Assembly (NCBI GenBank): GCA_026786125.1
Contig: JAJAYU010000396.1
Coordinates: 1 to 16,091 of the forward strand
Origin: Chamaesiphon sp.
Lineage (GTDB): Bacteria; Cyanobacteriota; Cyanobacteriia; Cyanobacteriales; Chamaesiphonaceae
Direction of reading: 5' to 3'
DNA length: 16,091 nucleotides
A program made the translations under genes and the position numbers. Below, in pieces: positions 1-8,463 of the stretch (position 1 is its first letter; each line of letters begins with the position of its first letter). The notes under the pieces are model-generated. The model did no database searches. It saw nothing but the letters and a program-made list of their open reading frames with translations, and had not been told where the DNA came from.

Positions 1-45
1 ATAGTTAGGAGAGAAATTGGGGCTTAGGGAATTAAGAGTAATTTA

Positions 46-103
46 TTACTTCTTTACTTCTTTACTAAGTCACTCCCAACTCCCAACTCCGCACTCCCAA
101 CTC
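46..103. repeat. Phased short tandem repeats in the rpoB downstream gap
   Basis: Two repeat types sit back to back. The octamer TTACTTCT occurs at 46-53 and 54-61 with a partial third copy to 66. The heptamer CTCCCAA runs in exact phase at 73-79, 80-86, 87-93 (degenerate, CTCCGCA) and 94-100, ending 3 bases before the rpoB stop codon. Arrays of this kind match what is known as STRR (short tandemly repeated repetitive) sequence in cyanobacterial intergenic DNA. The function is unknown. On the minus (transcribed) strand the array gives GGGAGTT repeats in the presumed rpoB-rpoC1 spacer. Confidence 0.75.
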
Positions 104-3100
104 TTAGACTTCTTCGCTATCGTCTCCACGAGCAAAGGACTCATAAGTCGGACGCGATGGGGCACGGCGGGTATTAACATCTGCCATCAGATCGACTTCC
201 ACGTCGCGGCTATCGCCGTCAGGTGTTTGCTCGACTTTATGGACGGCGATATCCAATCCGAGGGATTGTAACTCGCGCATCAGTACCTTGAAGGATTCAG
301 GCGTACCAGGGCTAGGAATAGACTTACCTTTAACGATCGCATTAAGCGCATCATTCCGTCCTTGCATATCGTCAGACTTGACTGTCAGCAACTCTTGGAG
401 CGTATAAGCTGCACCGAATGCTTCTAGTGCCCATACTTCCATTTCTCCAAACCGCTGTCCACCTTGCTGCGCTTTACCACCGAGAGGCTGTTGCGTAACC
501 AGAGAGTAAGGTCCGGTAGAACGGGCGTGAATCTTGTCATCGACTAAGTGGACAAGTTTGAGCATATACGCCTTGCCGACTGTTACAGGTCGATCGAATG
601 CTTCACCTGTGCGTCCATCGTATACTGTAGTTTTACCTGGCTCTTCTTTATCGAAAATCCACGGTTTACCCTGGGCTTTAGCAGCCTGTTTGAGCTTACT
701 ATGAACTGTTGATCGAGATGCTTCAGGTGCATACATTTCATCGAATGGGGTCACTTTAAATCGTTTGCCCAAGTTATGTCCTGCCCACCCTAGCAGACAT
801 TCAAATACCTGTCCAACGTTCATCCGTGACGGTACACCCAGAGGGTTGAGGACAATATCCACGGCGGTACCATCGGGAAGATAAGGCATATCTTCCACAG
901 GCATAATCCGCGAGACAATCCCTTTGTTTCCATGTCGTCCCGCCATTTTATCGCCGACTTGGATTTTCCGTTTTTGAGCAACGTAGATCCGGACGACCAT
1001 ATTCGCTCCAGGTGGCAATTCATCGCCTTGTTCGCGGGTAAATACGCGGACATCGACGACGCGACCTTTTTCACCGTTGGGGACGCGGAGGGAGTTATCG
1101 CGGACATCGCGGGCTTTCTCACCGAAAATAGCGCGGAGGAGTTTTTCTTCAGGTGGTTGATCCGACTCACCTTTGGGAGTCACTTTACCAACGAGAATGT
1201 CACCAGACATCACCCAGGCACCTTTACGGATGATTCCAGTTTCGTCAAGGTTTCGTAATGATTCTTCACTGACGTTGGGAATCTCACGAGTGATTTCTTC
1301 AGGGCCGAGTTTAGTTTGACGGGCTTCGATTTCAAACTTCTCAATGTGGATACTGGTGTAGAAATCCTGGGAAACTAATTTCTCACTAATCAGAATCGCA
1401 TCCTCATAGTTGTAGCCTTCCCACGGCATGTAGGCAACGAGAATATTCTGACCTAGAGCCAGTTCTCCGCCTTCAGTTGCCGAACCATCAGCCAGTACTT
1501 GACCTGCAACCACTCGATCGCCGATATTGACTAGAGGACGTTGGTTTAGGCAAGTATCCTGGTTAGAACGGTGATATTTTTGGAGCAGATACTTCTGAGT
1601 CCGACCATTATCACCTTTGACATCGATCGATTCTGCTTCGACAAAGCAAACAACCCCTTCGAATTTGGCCACAACGACCATCCCTGAATCCCGCGCAGCT
1701 TGGACTTCTAGTCCCGTACCAACTAAGGGACGCTCAGGACGTAACAATGGTACCGCCTGACGTTGCATGTTAGAACCCATCAGGGCGCGGTTAGCATCAT
1801 CATGTTCGAGGAACGGAATCAACGATGTCGCTACCGAAATAATCTGGACGGGGGAAATCGCCACATAATCCACCTGATCCGGTGTGGTAGTGGTAAATTC
1901 ATGACGATAACGCACAGGAATTGTCGAACCCAAGATATACCCATTCTCATCAGTGGTAATATCTCCAGGAGCAACCCGCAGATCATCTTCCTGATCCGCT
2001 GTCATATACTCAGCTTCCAGCTCCCGTTTCACCCGACCATTTTCGACCGGAAGGAACGGCGTTTCGATGAATCCATACTGATTCACCCGTGCGTGAGTAG
2101 CCAGCGAACCGATCAAGCCAGCGTTAGGGCCTTCAGGCGTTTCGATCGGACAAATCCGCCCATAGTGGGATGTGTGGATGTCTCGTACCGCAAAACCAGC
2201 CCGTTCTCGCGTCAAACCACCAGGGCCTAAGGCTGACAAACGGCGTTTGTGAGTCAATTCCGCGAGGGGATTGGTTTGATCCATAAATTGGGACAGTTGC
2301 GAGGAACCAAAAAATTCCTTGACAGCGGCTACCAATGGTTTGGGGTTAACTAAACTGGCTGGAGTCAAACTACTCGTCTCAGAAACTGTCATCCGTTCGC
2401 GGATAATCCGTTCGAGCCGATTAAAGCCGACCCGAATTTGGTTCTGTAATAGCTCACCAACGGAACGCACGCGGCGATTACCTAGGTGATCGATGTCATC
2501 GGTGCTACCGATATCAAATTCCAGGTTGATCAGATAATCGATCGCACACAAGATATCCTGAGGAGTCAACACCCGAATCGCATCAGGGGTCGTCAACCGC
2601 AATTTGCGATTTAATTTATACCGACCAACTTTACCCAAGTCATAACGTTTGGGGTCAAAGAAGCGCGAGTCGAGCAATTGCTGACCACCACTGACAGTAG
2701 GTGGTTCGCCTGGACGCAGTTTCTTATACAGCTCCATCAAAGCTTCTTCTTCGGTCAGATTCCCTTCTTTATCGATCGTCTTTTGATAAAATTCAGGGTG
2801 CCGCAACGAGTCAAAAATCTCATTATCACTCAAGCCCAAAGCTTTCAATAATACCTGCGCGGAAAGCTTACGAGTCTTATCGATCCGCACCCACACGATA
2901 TCATTTTTATCAGTCTCAAACTTCAGCCACGCTCCACGGTTAGGAATCAAAGACGCGCTGTAAGTCCGACGACCATTCTTGTCTAGCTCAGACTTATAAT
3001 AAACCCCAGGCGATCGGACGATCTGATTGACAATTACCCGTTCAGCACCGTTAATGATAAACGTACCCCGATCGGTCATCAATGGCAGATCACCAATAAA

Positions 3101-3406
3101 GACATCCTGCTCGATGATTTTGCCTTTATCTTCTTTGTTGATTAATTGAGTCGGTACATACATCTGCACCGCATAGCTAGCATCGCGTCGCTTTGCTTCA
3201 TCCACGTCATATTTAGGACGTTTGAGCTTGTAATTTTTGGCCAGGAATCTCAATTCCAGTTTGCCAGTGTAGTCAGTAATTGGTGAAAAGCTGTCTAATT
3301 CTTCGATCAAACCTTCTTCCAAGAACCAGCGAAAGCTAGAACGCTGAATCTCTACTAAATCGGGCAACATGTAAGTGGATGCCGTCGTAGTAATCTGACT
3401 AGTCAT
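104..3406 (-). CDS. rpoB: DNA-directed RNA polymerase subunit beta
   Basis: This is the beta subunit of RNA polymerase, which forms half of the catalytic cleft with beta'. The 1100 residues match the usual cyanobacterial length and the protein looks complete. Residues 13-30 carry the conserved N-terminal block [18 protein letters not shown]. The rifampicin-binding region lies at about 365-400, with D376, H386 and S391 at the classic resistance positions, all in the sensitive state as far as I can judge. [13 protein letters not shown] follows at 420-432, and the active-site motif GRHGNKG at 823-829. The ATG at 3404-3406 has AGAGGA about 8 bases upstream, which supports this start. It lies downstream of rpsT and tatD on the same strand, the standard cyanobacterial order, and rpoC1 would be expected beyond the left edge. 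A leader of about 310 bases with a hairpin precedes it. Confidence 0.99.
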   Translation of the reverse strand: MTSQITTTASTYMLPDLVEIQRSSFRWFLEEGLIEELDSFSPITDYTGKLELRFLAKNYKLKRPKYDVDEAKRRDASYAVQMYVPTQLINKEDKGKIIEQDVFIGDLPLMTDRGTFIINGAERVIVNQIVRSPGVYYKSELDKNGRRTYSASLIPNRGAWLKFETDKNDIVWVRIDKTRKLSAQVLLKALGLSDNEIFDSLRHPEFYQKTIDKEGNLTEEEALMELYKKLRPGEPPTVSGGQQLLDSRFFDPKRYDLGKVGRYKLNRKLRLTTPDAIRVLTPQDILCAIDYLINLEFDIGSTDDIDHLGNRRVRSVGELLQNQIRVGFNRLERIIRERMTVSETSSLTPASLVNPKPLVAAVKEFFGSSQLSQFMDQTNPLAELTHKRRLSALGPGGLTRERAGFAVRDIHTSHYGRICPIETPEGPNAGLIGSLATHARVNQYGFIETPFLPVENGRVKRELEAEYMTADQEDDLRVAPGDITTDENGYILGSTIPVRYRHEFTTTTPDQVDYVAISPVQIISVATSLIPFLEHDDANRALMGSNMQRQAVPLLRPERPLVGTGLEVQAARDSGMVVVAKFEGVVCFVEAESIDVKGDNGRTQKYLLQKYHRSNQDTCLNQRPLVNIGDRVVAGQVLADGSATEGGELALGQNILVAYMPWEGYNYEDAILISEKLVSQDFYTSIHIEKFEIEARQTKLGPEEITREIPNVSEESLRNLDETGIIRKGAWVMSGDILVGKVTPKGESDQPPEEKLLRAIFGEKARDVRDNSLRVPNGEKGRVVDVRVFTREQGDELPPGANMVVRIYVAQKRKIQVGDKMAGRHGNKGIVSRIMPVEDMPYLPDGTAVDIVLNPLGVPSRMNVGQVFECLLGWAGHNLGKRFKVTPFDEMYAPEASRSTVHSKLKQAAKAQGKPWIFDKEEPGKTTVYDGRTGEAFDRPVTVGKAYMLKLVHLVDDKIHARSTGPYSLVTQQPLGGKAQQGGQRFGEMEVWALEAFGAAYTLQELLTVKSDDMQGRNDALNAIVKGKSIPSPGTPESFKVLMRELQSLGLDIAVHKVEQTPDGDSRDVEVDLMADVNTRRAPSRPTYESFARGDDSEEV

Positions 3407-3717
3407 GTATATTCCTCTGTGAGTGCGTTCTAAATGGCGATCGATTTTGCTAGATTAAGTTGGCGTTCCCAACTTAGCGAGATCGATCTTGGTACTGCAA
3501 TGTAGCTACTTTCTGTTTGTTAGCCCCAGCGATCTGATTATGTGTATACATACTTAAAATGCCCCCATTGCGAGTAGTAATTTCTTTGCTCCGATCTTGC
3601 ATTTGCTGCGGCTGGGAAAGTATTAACCTGCGAGTATGGGTTCAAAAACATCTTCGTGGCGAAAGTATATTGATTTAGGCTGGATTGGATCTGCGAAAAA
3701 AGATTTAATATGGTTAG
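3407..3717 (-). other. rpoB leader / tatD-rpoB intergenic region
   Basis: These 311 bases without a gene separate the tatD stop from the rpoB start. Read on the minus strand they hold the ribosome-binding site AGAGGA just before rpoB and a compact hairpin at 3456-3476. A TATACA element near 3544-3549 could be a -10 box, but I see no convincing -35 partner. TGCGAGTA occurs twice (3569-3576 and 3629-3636), exactly 60 bases apart. The length suggests that rpoB has its own promoter and a long 5' leader rather than depending only on read-through from rpsT-tatD. No coding potential was recognised. Confidence 0.5.
3456..3476 (-). promoter_or_regulatory. Hairpin in the rpoB 5' leader
   Basis: This is an 8-bp perfect inverted repeat (AAGTTGG/CCAACTT plus one more pair) closing a 5-base loop, about 50 bases upstream of the rpoB ATG. 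No T-run follows it on the minus strand, so it does not look like a simple intrinsic terminator. It could be an mRNA-stabilising or regulatory stem, which is inference only. Confidence 0.5.
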
Positions 3718-4509
3718 CTAAATAGTTGATAATATTGGTAGTTTAAATAATTCTCTAGCATTAGCTGTTGTAAAATCAGCAAGCAGGTCGAGATTTTCAC
3801 CTCTTAACTGTGCTAGGTAGCTGGCAACATGACTAACGAATGCTGGTTCGTTGCGCTTACCCCGTTTGGGTACAGGTGCCAAAAACGGGCAGTCTGTTTC
3901 AATCAACAACTTATCGGCAGGTACGATTTGAGCCGAAGCTTGAATCTGAGTTGCATTCTTAAATGTAACTACCCCGCTGAAGCTGATCAAGAAGCCCAAA
4001 TCCAGAAACCATTGGGTTTCCTCTGGAGTTCCTGACCAACAGTGCATCACGCCCCGGACTTGTCCGAATTCGCCCCAGAACTGTTCGCAAACTTGGCGCA
4101 TCATTACGGCGGCATCGCGGCAGTGAATAATCACTGGTAAGTCTAGATCTCTGGCAATCTGTAATTGCGATCGAAAGACCTCAACCTGCCATTCCTGGTT
4201 GTCAGCTTTAAAAAAGTCTAACCCCATTTCACCGATCGCTACCACCCGTTTGTCGCTAGTCGCCGGTGCCCGAATCTGATCTCCCAGATCTGCTTCCCAT
4301 AATTTTGCGTCCAGCGGATGCAACCCTACCGAAAAGAACAATTCTGGCAGCAGATCTGCTAATTTCTGCGTCTTGGTAAACTCGGCTGGCGTTACACAAG
4401 AGTGTACTAGCTGTACCACCCCTTGCTCTCGCCAGCGATCGCGCACCGCTTCCAAATCTGCATCAAAGCTATCGAAGTTGATATGAACGTGAGTATCAAT
4501 TAGCTGCAT
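3718..4509 (-). CDS. tatD: TatD-family metal-dependent hydrolase / DNase
   Basis: This is a TatD/YcfH-family TIM-barrel metallo-hydrolase, a family with 3'-5' exonuclease and DNase activity. All metal-site signatures are present: DTHVH (H7, H9), GEMGLDFF (E94), PVIIHCRD (H129), MHCWSG (H156) and ETDCPFLAP (D206). The length of 263 residues is typical and the protein looks intact. The ATG at 4507-4509 gives the canonical MQLIDTHVH start. No clear Shine-Dalgarno sequence is seen. It starts 38 bases after the rpsT stop on the same strand and is probably co-transcribed with it. The rpsT-tatD-rpoB arrangement is common in cyanobacteria. The physiological substrate cannot be read from the sequence. 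Confidence 0.95.
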   Translation of the reverse strand: MQLIDTHVHINFDSFDADLEAVRDRWREQGVVQLVHSCVTPAEFTKTQKLADLLPELFFSVGLHPLDAKLWEADLGDQIRAPATSDKRVVAIGEMGLDFFKADNQEWQVEVFRSQLQIARDLDLPVIIHCRDAAVMMRQVCEQFWGEFGQVRGVMHCWSGTPEETQWFLDLGFLISFSGVVTFKNATQIQASAQIVPADKLLIETDCPFLAPVPKRGKRNEPAFVSHVASYLAQLRGENLDLLADFTTANARELFKLPILSTI

Positions 4510-4547
4510 TTAGCACAGGTAAACTGGTTTTGAGCGGAGTCTTTGGT

Positions 4548-4838
4548 CTACGCGGCCACTTTGACGGCGATCGCTTTAGCTAGGCGAGATTTCTTGTTAG
4601 CACCGTTGTTCCGATGTAAAACACCTTTTTGAACGGCTTTGTCGATTTTTTTGTATGCTTCATTCATACATTTTTGAACTTCGGCAGATGTTTCGTCCGA
4701 AGGTGTTGCAGTATGCTTCTCGACTGCGATGAAGTATTTTTTCATCAATGTCCGTACCACGGATTTGTGCGCCTTGTTGCGAAGTCTATTGCGCTCAGCG
4801 ACTTCGACACGTTTGATTGCAGACTTAATATTTGCCAT
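4548..4838 (-). CDS. rpsT: 30S ribosomal protein S20
   Basis: S20 is a primary 16S rRNA-binding protein of the small ribosomal subunit. The protein has 96 residues, is highly basic and almost entirely helical. It opens with [21 protein letters not shown] and ends with the typical region [14 protein letters not shown]. Length and composition fit the family. It is the first gene of the minus-strand run rpsT-tatD-rpoB, so the divergent gap at 4839-5166 should hold its promoter. A TATAAT on the minus strand at 4913-4918, about 75 bases upstream, is a candidate -10 box. Confidence 0.98.
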   Translation of the reverse strand: MANIKSAIKRVEVAERNRLRNKAHKSVVRTLMKKYFIAVEKHTATPSDETSAEVQKCMNEAYKKIDKAVQKGVLHRNNGANKKSRLAKAIAVKVAA

Positions 4839-5166
4839 ATGCTTTAATCTCGCTATTTCCTATTTTTTCGCATTAAAGCGTCGCCACGCGAGCCTGTCAC
4901 TTTAGATCGTAAATTATAAAAATTGACATAATGCCAGACATATAATCATAGCATAGCGTCTTGGAAATTAGCAAGATGTTTTTTGTGGGCAGCATTCCAA
5001 ATATAAACCCGCCCCTAAATTTTTGGTCTTTATGTACTATTTTGATGAATTCATGATATACTTGTACTAAGAAAGGGCTAGAGCCAAATATGGCTTGTTC
5101 GCCATTGACATTCAATATTAATATAGTGGCGGCAAAGAACGCGGATTATTAATCCAATCACCACGG
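4839..5166. other. Divergent intergenic region rpsT / unknown gene
   Basis: These 328 AT-rich bases lie between rpsT (minus) and the gene at 5167 (plus). On the minus strand TATAAT at 4913-4918 is a plausible rpsT -10 element. The plus strand has TTGACA at 4923-4928 and TATAAT at 4941-4946, but they are only 12 bases apart, and another TTGACA at 5105-5110 has no properly spaced -10. A small AGCC/GGCT stem lies near 5085-5100. Short minus-strand open frames here have no recognisable protein features. No RNA gene was recognised. Confidence 0.45.
4913..4918 (-). promoter_or_regulatory. Candidate -10 element for rpsT
   Basis: A perfect TATAAT on the minus strand lies about 75 bases upstream of the rpsT ATG. 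The hexamer 17 bases further upstream (ATGTCT) is a poor -35 match, so the assignment rests on the -10 box and its position alone. Confidence 0.35.
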
Positions 5167-5742
5167 ATGTTGGTGGTACCTCGATCGCCATTATTTGCCT
5201 TTGACAGACAGGTTTCCCGCCAAGAAGAACGGCTAGTTGTTGCTGGACAATATAGCAAGCAATCATATAGCGATCGCGAGAAATATGGCACCGCTCAATG
5301 CTATGAAGTATTACTGCTGGATGGGAATAATCAACCATTACATGAAATTGGGCTAGCTTACGTTGTAAAAGGTGCAAATCAGGCAAGTTTTAGCTTCCAC
5401 TGGCAACAACTGATCGATCAAGTTACCAAATGTCATGCGATCGCTAATTCAATTCCTGCCAGAGCTAAAGACGCTCGATTCAATAGTCTCTGCGTGTTTG
5501 AATTTACCGTCAAACGTGAGCTAGCTGGTAATAATGCCAAATCACCAGCTTGTAAAGTTGATAGTCACATCGAGCCAAATCAGGCTAATTGGGAGCAGTT
5601 TTTCTTGGGTCGTCAAGATGAGATTGCCGCCAGATTTCTCAATCTATTAGCACCTACAACTGAGCTGACTTTACCACAATCTAATGTATTGAGTTTGGTC
5701 GATAAAATTGGTGATGAAATTAGCCACGAATTAGCGGCATAA
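5167..5742 (+). CDS. Conserved-looking protein of unknown function
   Basis: This 191-residue soluble protein has no signal peptide, membrane segment or catalytic motif that I recognise. The N-terminal half looks like a beta-rich domain (for example CYEVLLLDGNNQPLHEIGLAYVV at about 45-67), and the C-terminal part from about 140 is helical. Two HIP1 octamers (5270-5277 and 5437-5444) lie inside the reading frame. The ATG at 5167 is the first usable start, because an in-frame stop lies at 5119-5121 and no ATG, GTG or TTG occurs between. No Shine-Dalgarno sequence is visible, so the start is uncertain. A strong hairpin follows 25 bases after the stop and separates it from ruvX. From the composition I infer a lineage-restricted cyanobacterial protein. 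No function is assigned. Confidence 0.8.
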   Translation: MLVVPRSPLFAFDRQVSRQEERLVVAGQYSKQSYSDREKYGTAQCYEVLLLDGNNQPLHEIGLAYVVKGANQASFSFHWQQLIDQVTKCHAIANSIPARAKDARFNSLCVFEFTVKRELAGNNAKSPACKVDSHIEPNQANWEQFFLGRQDEIAARFLNLLAPTTELTLPQSNVLSLVDKIGDEISHELAA

Positions 5743-5767
5743 TAGCCAAATTAGACCAGAGATAGAG

Positions 5768-5819
5768 CTAAAATCACAGGTAGAGGTAACTCATAGATTA
5801 CCCCTACCTGTGATTTTAG
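5768..5819. terminator. Strong 22-bp-stem hairpin, probable bidirectional-type terminator
   Basis: Positions 5768-5789 pair with 5798-5819 over 22 bp with a single A/C mismatch, closing an 8-base loop. The outer stem is AT-rich (CTAAAATC/GATTTTAG), so on the plus strand the 3' arm ends in UUUU, as in A-tract/T-tract terminators. It lies 25 bases after the stop of the upstream gene and ends 14 bases before the ruvX ATG, so it may end the first transcript or also shape the ruvX leader. A possible GTG start at 5810 for ruvX falls inside the stem and is unlikely. Confidence 0.7.
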
Positions 5820-5833
5820 TTGAGAGCCGATAT

Positions 5834-6247
5834 ATGAGAGCGTTAGGATTGGATGTTGGAGGCAAACGCATCGGCGTAGCTGGCTGCGATGGGTTGGGGT
5901 TGATTGCAACGGGGATTACGACGATTTGGCGCAGTTCATTTCAGGAAGATATCGCCCAATTGAGGCAGATTATCGCGGAGCGACAGGTAGAAATATTAGT
6001 CCTGGGATTGCCATATAAGATGGATGGAAGTATCGGTTCCCAAGCCAAGCAGGTACAGAAATTTGCACGGCGGGTAGCTGCTGTCATAGAATTACCGATC
6101 GAATATGTAGACGAACGCTTGACATCCTATGCTGCGGAAGAAATGATGAAGACGGCGAAAATCTCAGTATCTCAAAATAAAGGGACAATCGATCGAATTG
6201 CGGCTGCGGTAATCCTTCAACAATGGCTCGACGACAGGCGCGTGTGA
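5834..6247 (+). CDS. ruvX: RuvX/YqgF-family putative pre-16S rRNA nuclease / Holliday junction resolvase
   Basis: This YqgF-family protein has an RNase H fold. Family members have been linked to 16S rRNA 5' end processing and to resolvase-like activity. From the ATG at 5834 the protein has 137 residues and opens with the canonical MRALGLDVGGKRIGVA. The putative metal-binding acidic residues are D7, E94 (in VDERLTS) and D120 (in KGTIDRIAAAVILQ), all present. An earlier in-frame GTG at 5810 would add eight residues but lies within the upstream hairpin, and the family normally begins at MRxLGLDxG, so I chose 5834. The molecular role in this organism is inferred from the family. Confidence 0.93.
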   Translation: MRALGLDVGGKRIGVAGCDGLGLIATGITTIWRSSFQEDIAQLRQIIAERQVEILVLGLPYKMDGSIGSQAKQVQKFARRVAAVIELPIEYVDERLTSYAAEEMMKTAKISVSQNKGTIDRIAAAVILQQWLDDRRV

Positions 6248-6348
6248 GCAAAATCTAAATCATTAGATCTGGCGCGAATCAAAAATGTATCTTTTGTAAG
6301 TTCTAGTGGGTAGTCTAAGGATAAGCAATATTATTCGATCGAGATATT

Positions 6349-7803
6349 ATGTCTAGCCATTTGCCAAAATCATTACTCATCAGCAGTGTAGGAATATCCG
6401 TTTCAAGTGCTCTAATCCCTACTGTTGCTCGATCTCAAGCAAAACCCGCCAAGACTGAAGCAGCGCCGCCTAGAACTGTGGGTGGTGTAGCTTTGCCCGA
6501 TCCTCATGCGATCAACAGAAAAATTCAGAAAGACTACCCAGCGGAACTATTTGACGATCCAAACTATACGAAAAAAGGAGAGGAGCTAAATGGTGCTGAG
6601 ACAACGACGCACCCCACTACCACCCCTGGAAATGGCAACACGACCGCCGTTGGCAACTCAAATTTCACATTTGTGCTGTCAACACCGCTCTTAATCGCAA
6701 TTCTGGTAGTTGTTGGCGGTTTAGCTCTGTTCCCTGTAGTGCATTTATTATTAAACTCTAAAAAAATGTTGGAGTTTAAACGTAATTCATTCTTATCTAA
6801 GTTGACAGACAAATTTCAGAAACCCAGAATATTGGAAAGTGATGAATTCTTGCATCAGCGCAACTTAGATCAGCTAATTACAATTGGCAATCAAGCTGAA
6901 AATATGCACGGTGAGAAGTTTGGAAATAGCGAATTTACAGCATTCGTCAAGATCAAAAGTTATATTCATCGATCAATGGGTGAATATACAGGACTAGACG
7001 ATATACTTGACATGCTCACTGCGGCAATTGGTGCCCAAAATAGTTTTTTGACGATTGAAGGTGGTGAGTCTAGGCATTGTAGCAGCACGCAGCAACAATT
7101 ATACAAACTCGTTAATAACCTTTTAGCTGAAGAACTTGATGCTAGCGAATTTACACAGCAGGTAAATCAAAAATTAGCAGAACTGTTACCTCAACTAAAA
7201 ACAGAAGAAGGAAAAATTGCTTTGCAAGCATATACAACAGAAGTCTGTAAGGTTGCTCAAACACCTCTTGGCTTAAGACTATTATTGTTATTTAAACGAT
7301 ATCATTTTGATGACTTCTCGGTGCTACGTGGCGTTAATAATACTATTAACGATTTGAAAAACGAAGATTTGCTAAATCTTGACAGTTTACTATTATTGGT
7401 AATGGTTAAATATGATGTATTTGAAAAATTAGGGCCAATTATTGGCATATCAGATGAATATAATCGTCCAGAAACTTACGCCAAACTACTCCAATATATT
7501 GGACTAAAAGAGAAGCATGAAGATGCCTATCAAAAATTCCAAGCATTCTTGTTACTGATGAAAAAATGGGAAACCTACTGTAAAACTGTTACTAATGTTC
7601 GCCAGAAATACGATCCACAGCAATATCGATTACCAAAAAGTTTTACAACAGTAATTCCAGCCACCGATCTATATGAAAGATATAAAGATAGCTTACCGCT
7701 AACCACTTCAGTACCCTCAAAATCGACACCTATAACTAAAGTAGCTCCCATCGTGGTCGTTCAGACTGTGGAAGCAGAAAAAGCTGTAGCGGCAGTTGAA
7801 TAA
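6349..7803 (+). CDS. Unknown single-pass membrane protein with large helical C-terminal domain
   Basis: This 484-residue protein does not match a family I know. Residues 1-31 look like a signal peptide ending ARSQA. Residues 32-105 are low-complexity and rich in Pro, Thr and Asn, with TTTHPTTTPGNGNTT at about 85-99. One membrane segment spans about 107-135 and is followed by the positively charged NSKKMLEFKR. The remaining 350 residues or so are predicted helical and would face the cytoplasm if the signal peptide is cleaved and the linker is outside. A Pro/Ser/Thr-rich tail ends the chain. If the first segment is not cleaved, the topology has two spans. GAGAT about 6 bases before the ATG is a fair ribosome-binding site. 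The base composition appears more AT-rich than that of its neighbours. It stands alone on the plus strand and converges on coaD. Confidence 0.85.
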   Translation: MSSHLPKSLLISSVGISVSSALIPTVARSQAKPAKTEAAPPRTVGGVALPDPHAINRKIQKDYPAELFDDPNYTKKGEELNGAETTTHPTTTPGNGNTTAVGNSNFTFVLSTPLLIAILVVVGGLALFPVVHLLLNSKKMLEFKRNSFLSKLTDKFQKPRILESDEFLHQRNLDQLITIGNQAENMHGEKFGNSEFTAFVKIKSYIHRSMGEYTGLDDILDMLTAAIGAQNSFLTIEGGESRHCSSTQQQLYKLVNNLLAEELDASEFTQQVNQKLAELLPQLKTEEGKIALQAYTTEVCKVAQTPLGLRLLLLFKRYHFDDFSVLRGVNNTINDLKNEDLLNLDSLLLLVMVKYDVFEKLGPIIGISDEYNRPETYAKLLQYIGLKEKHEDAYQKFQAFLLLMKKWETYCKTVTNVRQKYDPQQYRLPKSFTTVIPATDLYERYKDSLPLTTSVPSKSTPITKVAPIVVVQTVEAEKAVAAVE

Positions 7804-7844
7804 AAGATCGACTTATTCCAAGTTTATTCTTTCTTTAAGCCTGA

Positions 7845-7888
7845 AATCTAGATGGTGGGCAGTGCCCACTCTACGCAATATCTAGATT
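7845..7888. repeat. Nested inverted repeat between convergent genes
   Basis: The outer arms AATCTAGAT (7845-7853) and ATCTAGATT (7880-7888) are perfect 9-bp complements. Inside lies a perfect palindrome, GTGGGCAGTGCCCAC, at 7855-7869. It sits 41 bases after the stop of the plus-strand membrane-protein gene and 64 bases beyond the coaD stop on the opposite strand, a fitting place for a bidirectional terminator. A degenerate relative of the inner palindrome recurs at 9701-9717, so it may instead be a copy of a dispersed repeat. Confidence 0.65.
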
Positions 7889-7952
7889 ATAATCGATCAA
7901 GCATTCATGAAAAGATCGATGAATAATTTTGAGTAATTATGTGATTTTTTTG

Positions 7953-8444
7953 CTATTGTTTAGGAGCTTGATTTTGGTAAGATTGATACATCTCTGCTGC
8001 AACATGATCTGGAACGAGGTGATTGATCGATCCGTTGAATTTAGCGATTTCTTTGACAATGCTGCTACTCAAGAAACCATGCTCAGTTGAAGTTGCCAAA
8101 AATACTGTTTCGATTTCTTTCGATAGAGTTTTGTTGGTGTGTGCCATTTGGAGTTCCTTCTCAAAATCAGACATCACCCGCAGTCCTCTGAGCAGCACCT
8201 TAGCACCGATGAGATTGGCATAATCAACAGTTAACCCATCGAAGCTATCAACTTCCACATGTGGTAAATGTTGAGTAGCTGTCTGAATTTGGCGCAGACG
8301 TTGTTCGACGGTAAATAATGGTGACTTACCAGGATTTCGCAGTACTGCGACCACAACTCGATCGAATAGTTTGCTACCACGTTCGATAATGTCTAAATGA
8401 CCGAGGGTAATCGGGTCAAAACTGCCAGGATAGATCGCAATCAT
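7953..8444 (-). CDS. coaD: Phosphopantetheine adenylyltransferase
   Basis: CoaD catalyses the fourth step of coenzyme A synthesis, from ATP and 4'-phosphopantetheine to dephospho-CoA and pyrophosphate. From the ATG at 8444 the protein has 163 residues, typical for the family. It shows the nucleotidyltransferase signature [12 protein letters not shown] with H16, [12 protein letters not shown] at 86-97, and the C-terminal LSSSIVKE at 125-132. A longer start at 8471 (adding MNNDLLPPA) would overlap the end of the upstream DUF39 gene by 8 bases and permit translational coupling. Family alignments start at [12 protein letters not shown], so 8444 is preferred. Neither start has a clear Shine-Dalgarno sequence. 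The gap to the DUF39 stop is 19 bases, so the two are almost certainly co-transcribed. Confidence 0.97.
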   Translation of the reverse strand: MIAIYPGSFDPITLGHLDIIERGSKLFDRVVVAVLRNPGKSPLFTVEQRLRQIQTATQHLPHVEVDSFDGLTVDYANLIGAKVLLRGLRVMSDFEKELQMAHTNKTLSKEIETVFLATSTEHGFLSSSIVKEIAKFNGSINHLVPDHVAAEMYQSYQNQAPKQ

Positions 8445-8463
8445 CGCAGGGGGGAGAAGATCA

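Noticed and set aside
17..271. Plus-strand open frame over the rpoB 3' end
   Set aside because: It overlaps rpoB antisense and the tandem repeat, has no ribosome-binding site and no recognisable protein features.
820..1258. Overlapping open frames on both strands inside rpoB
   Set aside because: They are shadows of the strongly conserved rpoB frame.
4923..4946. TTGACA and TATAAT on the plus strand as a promoter for the 5167 gene
   Set aside because: The spacing is only 12 bases, too short for a sigma70-type promoter, and it lies over 200 bases from the start.
4897..5386. Two minus-strand open frames between rpsT and the gene at 5167
   Set aside because: They are short and AT-rich with no family resemblance; one overlaps the plus-strand gene, and neither has a ribosome-binding site.
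5810..5833. GTG start extending ruvX by eight residues
   Set aside because: It lies inside the hairpin stem, and the family starts at MRALGLDVGG.
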